From an uncultured Caryophanales bacterium (GTDB lineage Bacteria > Bacillota_I > Bacilli_A > RF39 > UBA660), in NCBI GenBank assembly GCA_947648915.1, contig CANSPQ010000011.1, forward strand, positions 1 through 39,153: a DNA stretch of 39,153 bases, given 5' to 3'. Position 1 is the stretch's first letter. Every line of letters begins with the position of its first letter. Both the position numbers and the translations under genes were made by a program. This document shows, one piece after another, positions 30,422-39,153 of this stretch. The notes beneath the pieces are model-generated. The model had not been told where the DNA came from and searched no databases. It saw only the letters and a program-made list of their open reading frames with translations.

Positions 30422-32740
30422 ATGTATGGAAACTTTACAGAAGAAGCAAGAAAAGTATTGGTGAAAGCAAAAAAAGAAATGTATGACTTAAAACATCCTT
30501 ATGTAGGAAGCGAACATTTACTTTTGGCTATTTTAAAACAAGATAACAGTGTTTCTCAAAAACTAAAAGAATATGGACTCGATTATGAGAAATTCAAAGA
30601 AGAGATTATTGCCATTGTAGGAATTGGTAGTGAAGCCAATAATTATTTTTTGCGGACACCCCTTTTAAAGCGGATTATAGAAAATGCCATTATTGATAGT
30701 AAAGAAAACAACAATGGAGAAGTTACCATTGAGCACTTGTTTTCAAGTATGTTAGAAGAGGGAGAAGGGGTCGCAATCCGTATTATGCTGGGTATGCAAA
30801 TGGATTTGGATCAACTATATTCTGAATTTGTATATCGTTTTACCAGTCCAAAGAAACATAAAAAAAATAAAAAACTATTGTTAGAAGAATTAGGCATTGA
30901 TTTAACAGCAAAGGCCCAAAATGGTGAATTAGATCCTGTCATTGGAAGAGATGACGAGATTAAAAGGGTATTAGAAGTATTATCTCGTAGAACCAAAAAC
31001 AATCCTATCTTAATTGGAGAAGCAGGGGTTGGGAAAACTGCTATTGTAGAAGAATTGTCGCGGTTAATCGCAGCAGGAGAAGTACCAATGCAACTGAAAA
31101 ACAAACGAATTATTAGTCTAGATATGGCAAGTGCGGTTGCTGGAACCAAATATCGTGGTGAATTTGAAGAACGCATGCGTAAAATCTTGAAAGAGATAGA
31201 AGAAAATGATGATATTATTCTATTTATTGATGAAATTCATACATTAGTAGGGGCAGGAGGAGCAGAAGGTGCGATTGATGCTTCTAATATTTTTAAGCCA
31301 GCGCTTGCGCGTAATAAACTAAGATGTATTGGTGCAACCACAACATCAGAATATAAGAAATATATTGAAAAAGATGGAGCGTTAGAACGACGTTTTCAAA
31401 AAATCATAGTCGACACACCATCTAGAGAAGTGGTAAAGGATATTTTAATGAAATTAAAAGACATTTATGAAAAATATCATTTCGTACAGATTGGTGAAGA
31501 TATGATTGATCTGATAATTGATTTATCGGGTAAATATATTTATGATCGTAATGAACCAGATCGTTCTATTGACATTCTAGATGAAGTATGTGCGAAAGTG
31601 AGTTTAAAAGAGAACAAAGATATTAAAAAATATAATCAGCTCAAAAAGAAAGTAGAAGAATTAATCTTAGAAAAAAACAATGCGGTCATTCATCACGATT
31701 TTGAAACTGCTTCAGAGTTAAAAGAAGAAGAAAATCAATATTTAGATGAGATGAATCATTTGGAATTAAAACTATATCAAAAAAATAGTAAACCTGTTAC
31801 CAAAGAAGATATCGCTGAAGTTGTGCATTTGAAAACAAAAATACCTGTTTATGAAATATTAGAAGATAATGAAAAGGTAATTATGGAATTAGAAAGTCAG
31901 TTAAGAAGTAAAATTGTAGGGCAAGATCATGCACTTCAAGATGTGATTGCCATTGCCAAAAAAATAAAACTAGGATTTTATGAACATGAATGCTATTCTA
32001 TGATGTTTATGGGTCCAAGTGGCGTTGGAAAAACAGAATTAGCTACTTTATTTGGAGAATGTATGGTTGGTAAACAAAACGTAATAAGGCTTGATATGAG
32101 TGAATATACAGAAGCACACTCTGTTAGTAAGATTATAGGAGCTCCCCCTGGGTATGTTGGTTATGATGACAATCGTAATGTGTTAGAAGAAATTCGTAAT
32201 AAGCCATATTCCGTTTTAATTCTAGATGAAATTGAAAAAGCGCATCCTAATATTGTGAATTTATTCTTCCAAATTTTAGAAGAAGGAAAAATCAAAGATG
32301 CGAGTGGAAAAGTAGTACGTTTTGATCATGTAATTATTTTAATGACTTCTAACATTGGCTTTACAGATATTCATGTAGGATTTCATGAAGCAACCAATGA
32401 TACAGTCCTCAGTAAGTTAAAAGAAAACTTTAGTGTTGCTTTTGTAAATCGAATTGATAATGTGATTGTATTTAACACCTTAACAAAAGAAAATATTATG
32501 GAGGTCATTCATAGTAAGATGAAAAATCTGAAAGAAAAATACAACAAGCGTAAGATTCATATTCAAGTCAAATCATCTGTATTGGAAGAAATTTGCAATT
32601 TATCCAATTATTCTGAATATGGCGCACGTAAAATAGATAAAATTATAAAGGATAAACTAGAAAATCAGGTAATAGACGCTGTAATTGCAGGTCATCAGAC
32701 AGTCGAAATTACATCACTTAAAAAAGAGAAAGTAAGGTGA
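30422..32740 (+). CDS. clpC: ClpC-type AAA+ ATPase (Clp protease subunit)
   Basis: A 772-aa unfoldase partner of ClpP. The N-domain (about 1-140) contains two repeats beginning [19 protein letters not shown]-1 has Walker A GEAGVGKT (about 200) and Walker [16 protein letters not shown]-like middle segment [18 protein letters not shown] sits near 425-450, which marks ClpC versus ClpA/B. AAA-2 has GPSGVGKTE, with [13 protein letters not shown] as Walker B. It is slightly shorter than B. subtilis ClpC (about 810). CtsR and McsAB are not in this window, so clpC is not in the usual four-gene operon here. Start by GAGGAGATGGTATCTT. Confidence 0.92.
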   Translation: MYGNFTEEARKVLVKAKKEMYDLKHPYVGSEHLLLAILKQDNSVSQKLKEYGLDYEKFKEEIIAIVGIGSEANNYFLRTPLLKRIIENAIIDSKENNNGEVTIEHLFSSMLEEGEGVAIRIMLGMQMDLDQLYSEFVYRFTSPKKHKKNKKLLLEELGIDLTAKAQNGELDPVIGRDDEIKRVLEVLSRRTKNNPILIGEAGVGKTAIVEELSRLIAAGEVPMQLKNKRIISLDMASAVAGTKYRGEFEERMRKILKEIEENDDIILFIDEIHTLVGAGGAEGAIDASNIFKPALARNKLRCIGATTTSEYKKYIEKDGALERRFQKIIVDTPSREVVKDILMKLKDIYEKYHFVQIGEDMIDLIIDLSGKYIYDRNEPDRSIDILDEVCAKVSLKENKDIKKYNQLKKKVEELILEKNNAVIHHDFETASELKEEENQYLDEMNHLELKLYQKNSKPVTKEDIAEVVHLKTKIPVYEILEDNEKVIMELESQLRSKIVGQDHALQDVIAIAKKIKLGFYEHECYSMMFMGPSGVGKTELATLFGECMVGKQNVIRLDMSEYTEAHSVSKIIGAPPGYVGYDDNRNVLEEIRNKPYSVLILDEIEKAHPNIVNLFFQILEEGKIKDASGKVVRFDHVIILMTSNIGFTDIHVGFHEATNDTVLSKLKENFSVAFVNRIDNVIVFNTLTKENIMEVIHSKMKNLKEKYNKRKIHIQVKSSVLEEICNLSNYSEYGARKIDKIIKDKLENQVIDAVIAGHQTVEITSLKKEKVR

Positions 32741-32752
32741 CTTTCTTTTTTC
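32727..32752 (+). terminator. terminator overlapping the clpC stop
   Basis: AGAAAGT, loop AAGGTG, ACTTTCT, then T run; the stop TGA is at the loop edge. Confidence 0.85.
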
Positions 32753-32763
32753 TTTTATACGTG

Positions 32764-32779
32764 ATATCATATATGATAT
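32764..32779. promoter_or_regulatory. 16-bp perfect palindrome, operator-like
   Basis: ATATCATATATGATAT is a perfect inverted repeat located 20 bases before the lipoprotein ATG. It includes a -10-like TATGAT. The expected chance frequency of such AT-rich palindromes is not negligible here. Confidence 0.4.
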
Positions 32780-32798
32780 ATTGGAAAGGAAGATGGAA

Positions 32799-33281
32799 AT
32801 GAATAAAAAATTATTAATGATTGTGCTAGTTTTATGTTTATTTGCTGGTTGTGGAAAAAAGGAGGAGGGGAAAAATTTAGAAAATACGAATCCTGTAATA
32901 GATCAAAGTGGAAAAGAATTATCTAATGATAGTTTATCCAATAACGAAGATAAAGATGTACTGAATCTTAGTGATACATTAGAGCAAATAGAACAAGCAA
33001 AAATGGCTGTAGCTAAAAATACACTTGTTGCGATGGAAAATGTTGCCCAAAACTTTTATGTGATGGAATTAATGACAAATACCGATTTTAAAACTACCAC
33101 TTTTGTATGTAATGGTATAGAGTGCTCAAATGGTATAAAAGTATTGGATGTAAATGGTAAAGTTCCATCTTCTGGAGAAATAACAGTAAATGGAGATGGA
33201 ACAGTGGTATTTTCCAATATTGTGATAGATGGATATAAATGCAATGTATTAGATAGTGGAGAAGTTACTTGTGTAAAATAG
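32799..33281 (+). CDS. lipoprotein of unknown function
   Basis: A 160-aa exported protein with a signal peptide MNKKLLMIVLVLCLFAGC; LFAGC is the lipobox, so Cys-18 is lipidated. A low-complexity Asn/Glu/Asp linker (about 22-70) precedes a globular part ending in a Val-rich beta pattern with four Cys (VCNGIECSNG, KCNVLDSGEVTC), possibly two disulfides. I chose the ATG at 32799 over the tracked start because AAAGGA lies eight bases upstream and the signal peptide begins there. No family recognised. Confidence 0.8.
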   Translation: MNKKLLMIVLVLCLFAGCGKKEEGKNLENTNPVIDQSGKELSNDSLSNNEDKDVLNLSDTLEQIEQAKMAVAKNTLVAMENVAQNFYVMELMTNTDFKTTTFVCNGIECSNGIKVLDVNGKVPSSGEITVNGDGTVVFSNIVIDGYKCNVLDSGEVTCVK

Positions 33282-33380
33282 AAAGTAAGGTGTGAGATAT
33301 ACTTTACTTTTTTAGGAAATCTAAATTAAGAATTATTCATAAATATTTAAAATATTTCCATATTAATATTGGTGATACTT

Positions 33381-34679
33381 ATGCTAGAATCCTTTGTAAT
33401 TAAAGAAGTAAATGGAGAAGAAATATTATATTGTTATATGAACTATGATTATGAATTCAGCAAAGAATTCTTTTCCAATTTAAAGGAAGTTGGATTTGTA
33501 AAGCAAGTTCAAAATTGGATTCAAAAAAATAAAATTGCTTTTCATGGAAAAAAGGTAGTGGTAGTCGCAAGTGGGATTGTGATTGCTTCTCTTTTGCTAA
33601 ATGAAGTTCCGATACAACAAAAATCCGATGTATTTTCTTTTACTTCGCCTGCTATTGTGGAGCAGGTAGGTGATATTTCCTCTCTTGATTCTATCAAGGA
33701 AATTTCCTCTAATGATCCAATTGTATCAGAGGAAACATCTACCATAGAAGAAAGTATACCAGTAAATGATACTACAAATGTCTCATCCTCTTTTGAAAGT
33801 TCGCAAGTTCCTTCTATACCAACTCAGGAAATCATTACAAATGAAATTCCATCTTCCGTAGAAACAGAACCGGTGATTCAAACGCCTATTTTTTCAAATC
33901 CTATTACAATTTACCGAAGTGGAACTCCTGTTGTACTTGAATTTGAGGAATATATCGCTGGTGTAGTTGCAGCTGAAATGCCTGCTTCTTTTTCATCTTC
34001 TGCTTTACAAGCGCAAGCTATTTTAGCGCGTACATATGCACTGAAAAGGTTAGAAGAAGGGAAATATCTTACAGATACTGTAGATACACAGGTCTATTAT
34101 GATGAAAGTCGTTTACGAGCAGAATGGGGAAATTCTTTTGATTTTTACTGGAATAAGGTAAAAGAAGCCTGTCAAAGTACGGAAGGAAAAACATTACAAT
34201 ATCAAGGGCGTTATATAGATGCAGTATATCATTCTACAAGTAATGGGAAAACCGAAGCAGCACGCAATGTTTGGGGCTATGAGGTTCCCTATCTACAGAG
34301 TGTGGATTCTCATTGGGACTATAATACAACATTTTATAACAATACCGTATCGAAGGATATGAATCAATTGTTAAATCTATTAGGTGTTACGAATTTACAA
34401 GATGGCGATATTGAGATTTTGAGCCGAAATGAAAGTGGAAGAGTATCGGAAGTTAGAATACAAAACCAAATATATCAGGGAGTTGATTTACGTTCTATTT
34501 TAGGACTTCGTTCTTCTGATTTTGATATTTCTATGGAAAATGGGAATCTTGTTATTACAACACGCGGTTGGGGACATGGAGTGGGATTAAGCCAATATGG
34601 TGCTGAAGGTATGGCAAAAGAAGGTTACTCCTATCAACAAATTTTGTCTCATTATTATCCAGAGACAACAATATCATAA
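33381..34679 (+). CDS. SpoIID/LytB-domain protein
   Basis: A 432-aa protein with a cytosolic N-terminus (about 1-55), a membrane helix (about 57-74: KVVVVASGIVIASLLLN), a long Ser/Thr/Pro-rich linker (to about 170) and a SpoIID domain (about 180-430). Catalytic-site region AGVVAAEMPASF contains the active Glu; VYYDESRLRAEWG and WGHGVGLSQYGAEGMAKEGYSYQQIL are family hallmarks. SpoIID is a lytic transglycosylase of the engulfment machinery. The cytosolic N-terminal domain is unusual for SpoIID, which normally starts with its helix. I start at ATG 33381 after GGTGATACTT. Confidence 0.88.
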   Translation: MLESFVIKEVNGEEILYCYMNYDYEFSKEFFSNLKEVGFVKQVQNWIQKNKIAFHGKKVVVVASGIVIASLLLNEVPIQQKSDVFSFTSPAIVEQVGDISSLDSIKEISSNDPIVSEETSTIEESIPVNDTTNVSSSFESSQVPSIPTQEIITNEIPSSVETEPVIQTPIFSNPITIYRSGTPVVLEFEEYIAGVVAAEMPASFSSSALQAQAILARTYALKRLEEGKYLTDTVDTQVYYDESRLRAEWGNSFDFYWNKVKEACQSTEGKTLQYQGRYIDAVYHSTSNGKTEAARNVWGYEVPYLQSVDSHWDYNTTFYNNTVSKDMNQLLNLLGVTNLQDGDIEILSRNESGRVSEVRIQNQIYQGVDLRSILGLRSSDFDISMENGNLVITTRGWGHGVGLSQYGAEGMAKEGYSYQQILSHYYPETTIS

Positions 34680-34683
34680 ATAT

Positions 34684-34712
34684 TTGACAAATAGAAAATT
34701 TATGAATATAAT
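34684..34712 (+). promoter_or_regulatory. promoter of the valine T-box operon
   Basis: TTGACA, a 17-base spacer, TATAAT: full consensus and optimal spacing, the best promoter in the window. Confidence 0.85.
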
Positions 34713-34938
34713 GATATCAAAGCTTAGAACAAGAGGAGTATAATTGTGCTACTTCAAGAGAGTCTGTGATTGGTGAAAACAGATAGTGAAACAATTAGAA
34801 GGTAGCTTGGGAGCTGAATATTTGAACCTTTAGTAGAGTATTCCGTAGATATGCGTTAAATAAATGAGATAACTTATGTTATAAATTAAGGTGGTACCAC
34901 GCGAGATCACGTCCTTAGCTTTGGATGTGATTTTTTTG
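34713..34938 (+). promoter_or_regulatory. T-box riboswitch, valine-specific
   Basis: Stem I: AGAGAGTCTGTGATTGGTG...AACAGATAG distally, and a specifier loop AGAAGGTAGC bounded by AATTG/CAATT and CAAG/CTTG pairing, giving the specifier GTA (Val). The T-box core is AAGGTGGTACCACGCG. The terminator arms are ATCACGTCC (34906-34914) and GGATGTGAT (34923-34931), then TTTTTT. The first valS-operon genes follow. Confidence 0.9.
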
Positions 34939-34953
34939 TTAGGAGGTCTTAAC

Positions 34954-35379
34954 ATGATTCATAGAGGTAAGTTGTTTATTATTCCAGATGAAGAACAAAT
35001 ACTACAAGGTTTGTTTGAATATTCTGTAGCGCAAGGAAAAAGTCATACAAAAGGAATTCAAGTGTTTTCTGATATGTACCAACTGGGCTGTCAATTTTCA
35101 GAAGAGGATTATCAAGAAGCGCCTTACCTGATTGCAAGTATGGGCCATATGGTTATGAAAACGGATGATGATACTTCTTTGGCTATTTTTTATCTCCCAG
35201 AAAGGATAACAAATCGGCAAAATAATTGGATTTATGAAAATCAACCTATGTTGAGTACATATGTCCATGTAAATGCGTATTCTAAAAGAGGAAAAGAATG
35301 GAAATCCCTTCATGGAATATATGAAATCAAATTGGAAGCCAATCAGAAAAATTGTGAAATGAAAGCAATAAAAAATTAA
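34954..35379 (+). CDS. 141-aa uncharacterised protein, first gene of the valS operon
   Basis: A soluble 141-aa protein. Visible features are mostly beta/alpha with IPDEEQILQGLFEYSVAQGKSHT near the N-terminus and KTDDDTSLAIFYLPE in the centre. No family recognised. The tracked start (34891) lies inside the T-box; I use ATG 34954 behind AGGAGGTCTTAAC. It is the first gene under valine T-box control, so expression rises when tRNA-Val is uncharged. Confidence 0.75.
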   Translation: MIHRGKLFIIPDEEQILQGLFEYSVAQGKSHTKGIQVFSDMYQLGCQFSEEDYQEAPYLIASMGHMVMKTDDDTSLAIFYLPERITNRQNNWIYENQPMLSTYVHVNAYSKRGKEWKSLHGIYEIKLEANQKNCEMKAIKN

Positions 35380-35406
35380 ATCCATATCAAAGTGAGGAAT
35401 CTGTGT

Positions 35407-36156
35407 ATGAAAGAACAAATAAAACAGTTTAATCAATATGTAAAGCAATTTGATTTGAAAGACAAAGCATTGATGGATAAATTTCACCATACCTTTAGGG
35501 TTATGGAATATAGTACTGCCATTGCACAGTCACTCTATTTGAATGAAGAAGATGTTAAAATTGCAAGACTCGTTGGACTTTTACATGATATTGGCAGATT
35601 TGAGCAGTGGAAAATAGAAACATCTTATGATAACAATACAATTGATCATGCGGAATTAGGCGTTACCATTTTAAAGAAAGATAATTTAATTTCCAAGTTT
35701 GTATCCGATATAGAAGTACAAGAGCTGGTATTAAAAGCAGTGTGTAATCATAATAAATTAGAACTAGAACCCATGTCTGAAAGAGAACGCTTGTTTACAA
35801 AAATCATTAGAGATGCGGATAAGTTGGATATTATGATAGAACAAAATAATCAAATCCATAGTGGTAAACCCATATTGAATGACCAATTGATACAATCTAT
35901 TCGACACCATGAACTTTGTAAAGATATAGATATGCATGTTCAAAATGGGTATTTTACAGATGAAGATTCTATTTTACGCTCCTTGGCATTTGTCTTTGAT
36001 ATCTATTTTGATTATACATTGAAGTATTTAAAAGAAAAACAAGTTATCCAAAATAAAATCAACTTATTAGAAATTTATTTTCCAGATAATCCAAAAGTTC
36101 AAGAAGTGAAACATATTATAATAGAATATATAGAAGAGAGGTTAAAATCATGTTAG
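35407..36156 (+). CDS. HD-domain phosphohydrolase
   Basis: A 249-aa protein with the HD metal-binding fold: [13 protein letters not shown] (first His), [11 protein letters not shown] (HD pair), [13 protein letters not shown] and [10 protein letters not shown] (last Asp). All metal ligands look present, so it is probably an active phosphohydrolase on nucleotides or phosphomonoesters. Substrate unknown. I start at 35407 since the tracked start is a GTG (35392) with the ribosome site GTGAGG overlapping it. It overlaps valS by seven bases and is co-controlled with it by the T-box. Confidence 0.88.
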   Translation: MKEQIKQFNQYVKQFDLKDKALMDKFHHTFRVMEYSTAIAQSLYLNEEDVKIARLVGLLHDIGRFEQWKIETSYDNNTIDHAELGVTILKKDNLISKFVSDIEVQELVLKAVCNHNKLELEPMSERERLFTKIIRDADKLDIMIEQNNQIHSGKPILNDQLIQSIRHHELCKDIDMHVQNGYFTDEDSILRSLAFVFDIYFDYTLKYLKEKQVIQNKINLLEIYFPDNPKVQEVKHIIIEYIEERLKSC

Positions 36157-38699
36157 AAACAAAATACAATCACAAAGAGGTAGAAAAAGATAAGTATAAA
36201 TTATGGAAAGAAAAAGGTTACTTTGCATCCGGTAACACAAATAAACCACCTTACTGTATTGTGATACCCCCTCCCAATGTAACAGGCAAACTACATTTGG
36301 GACACGCTTGGGATACTACCTTGCAAGATATTATCATACGGTATAAACGAATGGATGGTTATGATACATTATGGTTGCCAGGAATGGATCATGCTGGAAT
36401 TGCAACACAAGCAAAAGTAGATAAAAAGTTAAAAGAACAAGGAATTAATCCAAGGACAATGGACCGTGAAGAGTGGTTAAAGGTGGCTTGGGATTGGAAA
36501 AGAGAATATGCTGAAAATATTCATACCCAATGGGAAAAATTAGGTTTATCATTGGATTACTCCAAAGAACGTTTTACTTTGGATGATGGATTAAGCAAAT
36601 CTGTACGTAAAGTATTTGTAGATTTATATAATGAAGGTTTGATCTATCGTGGGGAACGTATCATCAACTGGGATCCAGAGGCGATGACCGCTTTATCCAA
36701 TGAGGAAGTCATTTATAAAGAAGTAGAAGGAGCCTTCTACCATTTAAAATATTTTCTTGAAGATAGTGATACGTATTTAGAAGTCGCAACCACACGTCCC
36801 GAAACTTTATTTGGAGATACGGCAGTTGCGGTGAATCCAAATGATGAAAGATACAAAGATTATATTGGTAAAAATGTAATTTTGCCAATTGTAGGAAAAA
36901 AGATTCCAATTGTTGGAGATATGCATGCTGATCCAGAATTTGGAACAGGAGTTGTTAAGATAACACCTGCACATGATCCCAATGACTTTGAAGTAGGGCA
37001 ACGTCATAATTTAGAGAGAATTGTTGTCATGAATCCAAATGGAACAATGAATGAATTTGCAGGTATCTATAAGGGTATGGACCGCTTTGAATGTCGTAAG
37101 AAAGTGGTAGAAGATTTAAAAGAACAGGGTATTTTGATTGACATCAAACCAATGGTCCATAGTGTAGGGCATAGTGAACGAACGGATGTCATGGTAGAAC
37201 CTTATCTATCGAAACAATGGTTTGTGAAAATGAGACCTTTGGCGGATAGAGTACTAGAAAACCAAAAAAATAGGGATACAAAAGTTAATTTTGTCCCAGA
37301 ACGTTTTGAAAAGGTAATGAATCACTGGATGGAAATTACATATGACTGGTGTATTTCAAGACAATTATGGTGGGGACATAGAATTCCTGCTTGGTATAAA
37401 GATGATGCAGTTTATGTTGGAATGGAAGCGCCAAAAGAAGAGGGATGGGTACAAGATACCGATGTATTAGACACTTGGTTTAGTAGTGCTTTATGGCCAT
37501 TTAGTACATTAGGCTGGCCTGAGGCTACGAGTGATTTCAAAAGGTATTATCCAAATAATTGTTTGGTAACAGGTTATGATATCATACCTTTCTGGGTTAA
37601 CCGTATGACATTTCAGGGGTTACATTTTACAAACTATAGACCTTTTCAAGACTGTTTGATTCATGGTTTAATCCGTGATAAACAAGGAAGAAAAATGTCT
37701 AAATCTTTAGGAAACGGTGTTGATCCTATGGATGTTATTGATACGTATGGATGTGATGCACTTCGTTTCTTTTTAGCAACCTCTTCAGCCCCAGGAATGG
37801 ATTTAAGATATGATGAAGAAAAGGTAAAATCTACTTGGAATTTTATCAATAAGTTATGGAATGCAAGTCGTTTTGTACTTATGAATTTAGAAGACTTTAC
37901 AAAAGAACAAGAGACGATGGAAGGATTAGACTTAAGTGAAAAATGGATTTTAACCAAAATGAATCATTTAATCCAAGTGGTTCGTAAACATATGGATCAA
38001 TATGAGTTTCATGTAGTGGGAACTGAAATTTATAATTTTGTATGGAATGATTTTTGTGATTGGTATATTGAACTTGCCAAAATGAAAATGAATGACAGGA
38101 CGAAAACAGTTTTAATGACAGTGTTAGAAACCATTTTGAAATTGTTACATCCGTTTATGCCATATGTAACAGAAGAAATTTATCAAATGTTACCTACTCA
38201 TGAAGAATCCATTATGATAAGTAGCTATCCAACTGTTCAAGAAGAACATATTTATGAAAGAGAAAAATCTGACTTGGATGAAATGATTGCCTTTGTGGTA
38301 AAGGTAAGAACTTATAAATTAGAAAACCAAATTCCAAAAGATGTCAAGGTTTATTTTGAAGGAAATTCACTTATCTTAGATATGTTAAAAATTACACAAG
38401 AACAATTGGTGTCAAAAGAAACAATCGAAAATCAAAATTGTGGTAGTGTAAAAAGTAATTGTGCATCTATTTATTTCTTATTTGATTCATCTAAAAATTT
38501 AGAAAAAGAAAAAGAAATACTTTTAAAAGAAAAGGAAAAATTGGAAGCAAATATTACAAGAAGAGAGAATTTACTTGCGAATGAGAATTATGTAAGTAAA
38601 GCACCTTCTGCATTAGTAGAACAGGAACGTGCTACTTTAGAGAATGAAAAACAATCTTTGGAGATTGTACTACAAAAATGGAATCAATTATCTAAATAA
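36150..38699 (+). CDS. valS: valyl-tRNA synthetase
   Basis: An 849-aa class I synthetase that charges tRNA-Val. The HIGH motif is HLGHAW (about 47-52), the editing domain (CP1) lies around 180-380 with [15 protein letters not shown], the KMSKS motif is [12 protein letters not shown] (about 515), an anticodon-binding domain follows, and the C-terminus ends in the ValRS coiled coil (about 785-848, Glu/Lys-rich). Usual length. Last gene of the T-box operon. Confidence 0.97.
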   Translation: MLETKYNHKEVEKDKYKLWKEKGYFASGNTNKPPYCIVIPPPNVTGKLHLGHAWDTTLQDIIIRYKRMDGYDTLWLPGMDHAGIATQAKVDKKLKEQGINPRTMDREEWLKVAWDWKREYAENIHTQWEKLGLSLDYSKERFTLDDGLSKSVRKVFVDLYNEGLIYRGERIINWDPEAMTALSNEEVIYKEVEGAFYHLKYFLEDSDTYLEVATTRPETLFGDTAVAVNPNDERYKDYIGKNVILPIVGKKIPIVGDMHADPEFGTGVVKITPAHDPNDFEVGQRHNLERIVVMNPNGTMNEFAGIYKGMDRFECRKKVVEDLKEQGILIDIKPMVHSVGHSERTDVMVEPYLSKQWFVKMRPLADRVLENQKNRDTKVNFVPERFEKVMNHWMEITYDWCISRQLWWGHRIPAWYKDDAVYVGMEAPKEEGWVQDTDVLDTWFSSALWPFSTLGWPEATSDFKRYYPNNCLVTGYDIIPFWVNRMTFQGLHFTNYRPFQDCLIHGLIRDKQGRKMSKSLGNGVDPMDVIDTYGCDALRFFLATSSAPGMDLRYDEEKVKSTWNFINKLWNASRFVLMNLEDFTKEQETMEGLDLSEKWILTKMNHLIQVVRKHMDQYEFHVVGTEIYNFVWNDFCDWYIELAKMKMNDRTKTVLMTVLETILKLLHPFMPYVTEEIYQMLPTHEESIMISSYPTVQEEHIYEREKSDLDEMIAFVVKVRTYKLENQIPKDVKVYFEGNSLILDMLKITQEQLVSKETIENQNCGSVKSNCASIYFLFDSSKNLEKEKEILLKEKEKLEANITRRENLLANENYVSKAPSALVEQERATLENEKQSLEIVLQKWNQLSK

Positions 38700-38727
38700 A
38701 AGAGAATTTTGTATATTCTTTTTTATT
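38698..38727 (+). terminator. weak terminator after valS
   Basis: AGAGAAT, short loop, ATTCTTTTTT. The stem is short with one mismatch. Confidence 0.45.
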
Positions 38728-38846
38728 TTGGGCAATAGTTCAAAGATTCTTCTTAAACAACAAATATAATTTTATTAATGATTTATATAGTGAAAGTTTA
38801 ATCGAAAGAATTACGTATGAATTCTAATAAAAAATTTATTTTTCAT

Positions 38847-38882
38847 TTTATAGTGACATTTATAGTGACATTTATAGTGACA
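38847..38882 (+). repeat. three tandem 12-bp repeats
   Basis: TTTATAGTGACA occurs three times in perfect head-to-tail array. The second copy supplies a -35-like GTGACA, with TATGAT 18 bases downstream. Confidence 0.9.
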
Positions 38883-38894
38883 TTGTGCTATGAT
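38865..38894 (+). promoter_or_regulatory. promoter of the AlbA_2-like gene
   Basis: GTGACA, an 18-base spacer, TATGAT. The -35 is inside the tandem repeats, so a protein binding them would compete with RNA polymerase. Confidence 0.5.
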
Positions 38895-38914
38895 TATGTT
38901 GGAGGTAACATTTG

Positions 38915-39153
38915 ATGATAGGATTATTGGAAGATAAGAGAACAGAGTTTAAGATAAAACTTACTGATACGTTAGAGAAAGAAGTTATTGCCTTTTTAAA
39001 CACTGATGGTGGGAATATATTTATTGGTGTTGATGATAAAGGAAATATAAGTGAAAATCTAGGTAATTTAGATTTATTACAAAGAACGATAAAAGATAGA
39101 ATAAAAGATAATATTATGCCATCTACTTTAGGTTTGTTTGATGTTGTTATAAA
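38915..39153 (+). CDS. AlbA_2/Schlafen-type ATPase-like regulator, 5' part (cut by window)
   Basis: A partial gene beginning MIGLLEDKRTEFKIKL and continuing EKEVIAFLNTDGGNIFIGVDD, which is the AlbA_2 (Slfn) domain signature (E.K..., F.NT.GG.I.IGV.D). In bacteria these proteins are often transcription regulators or RNA-acting factors and commonly occur in accessory or defence regions. The start follows TTGGAGGTAACATTTG. The gene runs off the window end, so the rest is unknown. Confidence 0.85.
   Translation, partial: MIGLLEDKRTEFKIKLTDTLEKEVIAFLNTDGGNIFIGVDDKGNISENLGNLDLLQRTIKDRIKDNIMPSTLGLFDVVI

Noticed and set aside
30267-30464. 65-aa plus-strand ORF before clpC
   Set aside because: It begins in the terminator region and overlaps the clpC start in another frame; no ribosome site and no family resemblance.
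34891-34953. Upstream extension of the first valS-operon gene in the ORF track
   Set aside because: These codons lie inside the T-box core and terminator; the ATG at 34954 has AGGAGG at the right distance.

Overview
The window is about 39 kb of AT-rich, gene-dense chromosome. Nearly every gene is on the + strand, with short intergenic gaps, AGGAGG or GGTGAT ribosome binding sites and compact hairpin+U terminators. The T-box leaders on serS and valS, ClpC, Tex, a CDF transporter and several sporulation genes (Coat_F-like protein, Cse60, SpoVB-like flippase, SpoIID) point to an endospore-forming low-GC Bacillota, probably a Bacilli/Erysipelotrichia-like or uncultured gut lineage. I cannot name a species from this sequence.

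Layout. 1-700: left-edge remnant of a small-RNA locus, then two minus-strand spore-coat-like genes. 700-2560: non-coding hairpins, a 43-aa membrane peptide (not in the ORF track) and an RsgI-like membrane protein. 2633-6690: ABC operon ATPase-permease-ATPase. 6737-7440: two tandem copies of a convergent small RNA/hydrophobic peptide module. 7503-14088: polA, a three-gene ABC1-kinase cassette bracketed by near-perfect 39-bp promoter repeats, then a serine T-box with a GNAT gene and serS. 14124-21485: kinase-like protein, D,D-carboxypeptidase, CDF transporter, glycosyltransferase, mutM, tex and a small orphan. 21482-22429 (-): TIGR01212-type radical SAM protein. 22562-29918: YfcC-type carrier, YgjP-like metallopeptidase, M23 hydrolase, Wzx-like flippase, cse60, SpoVB-like flippase and small membrane protein. 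29943-30240: a third, diverged copy of the small RNA/peptide module. 30422-38699: clpC, a lipoprotein, SpoIID, then a valine T-box operon (orphan, HD hydrolase, valS). The right edge cuts an AlbA_2/Schlafen-like gene preceded by three 12-bp repeats.

The most interesting system is the family of type I toxin-antitoxin-like loci, with three full copies and one edge copy. Each has a 20-29 aa hydrophobic peptide gene facing a ~120-nt RNA with a TTGnnn-17-TAnnAT promoter and a 5' hairpin of the form ATGARR-GAAA-YYTCAT that shows compensatory base changes. The two transcripts overlap at their 3' ends and share short direct repeats. This is the architecture of the Fst/par family, but the peptides do not look like classical Fst. 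Second is the ABC1-kinase cassette, which looks like an insertion or duplication between polA and the serS leader.
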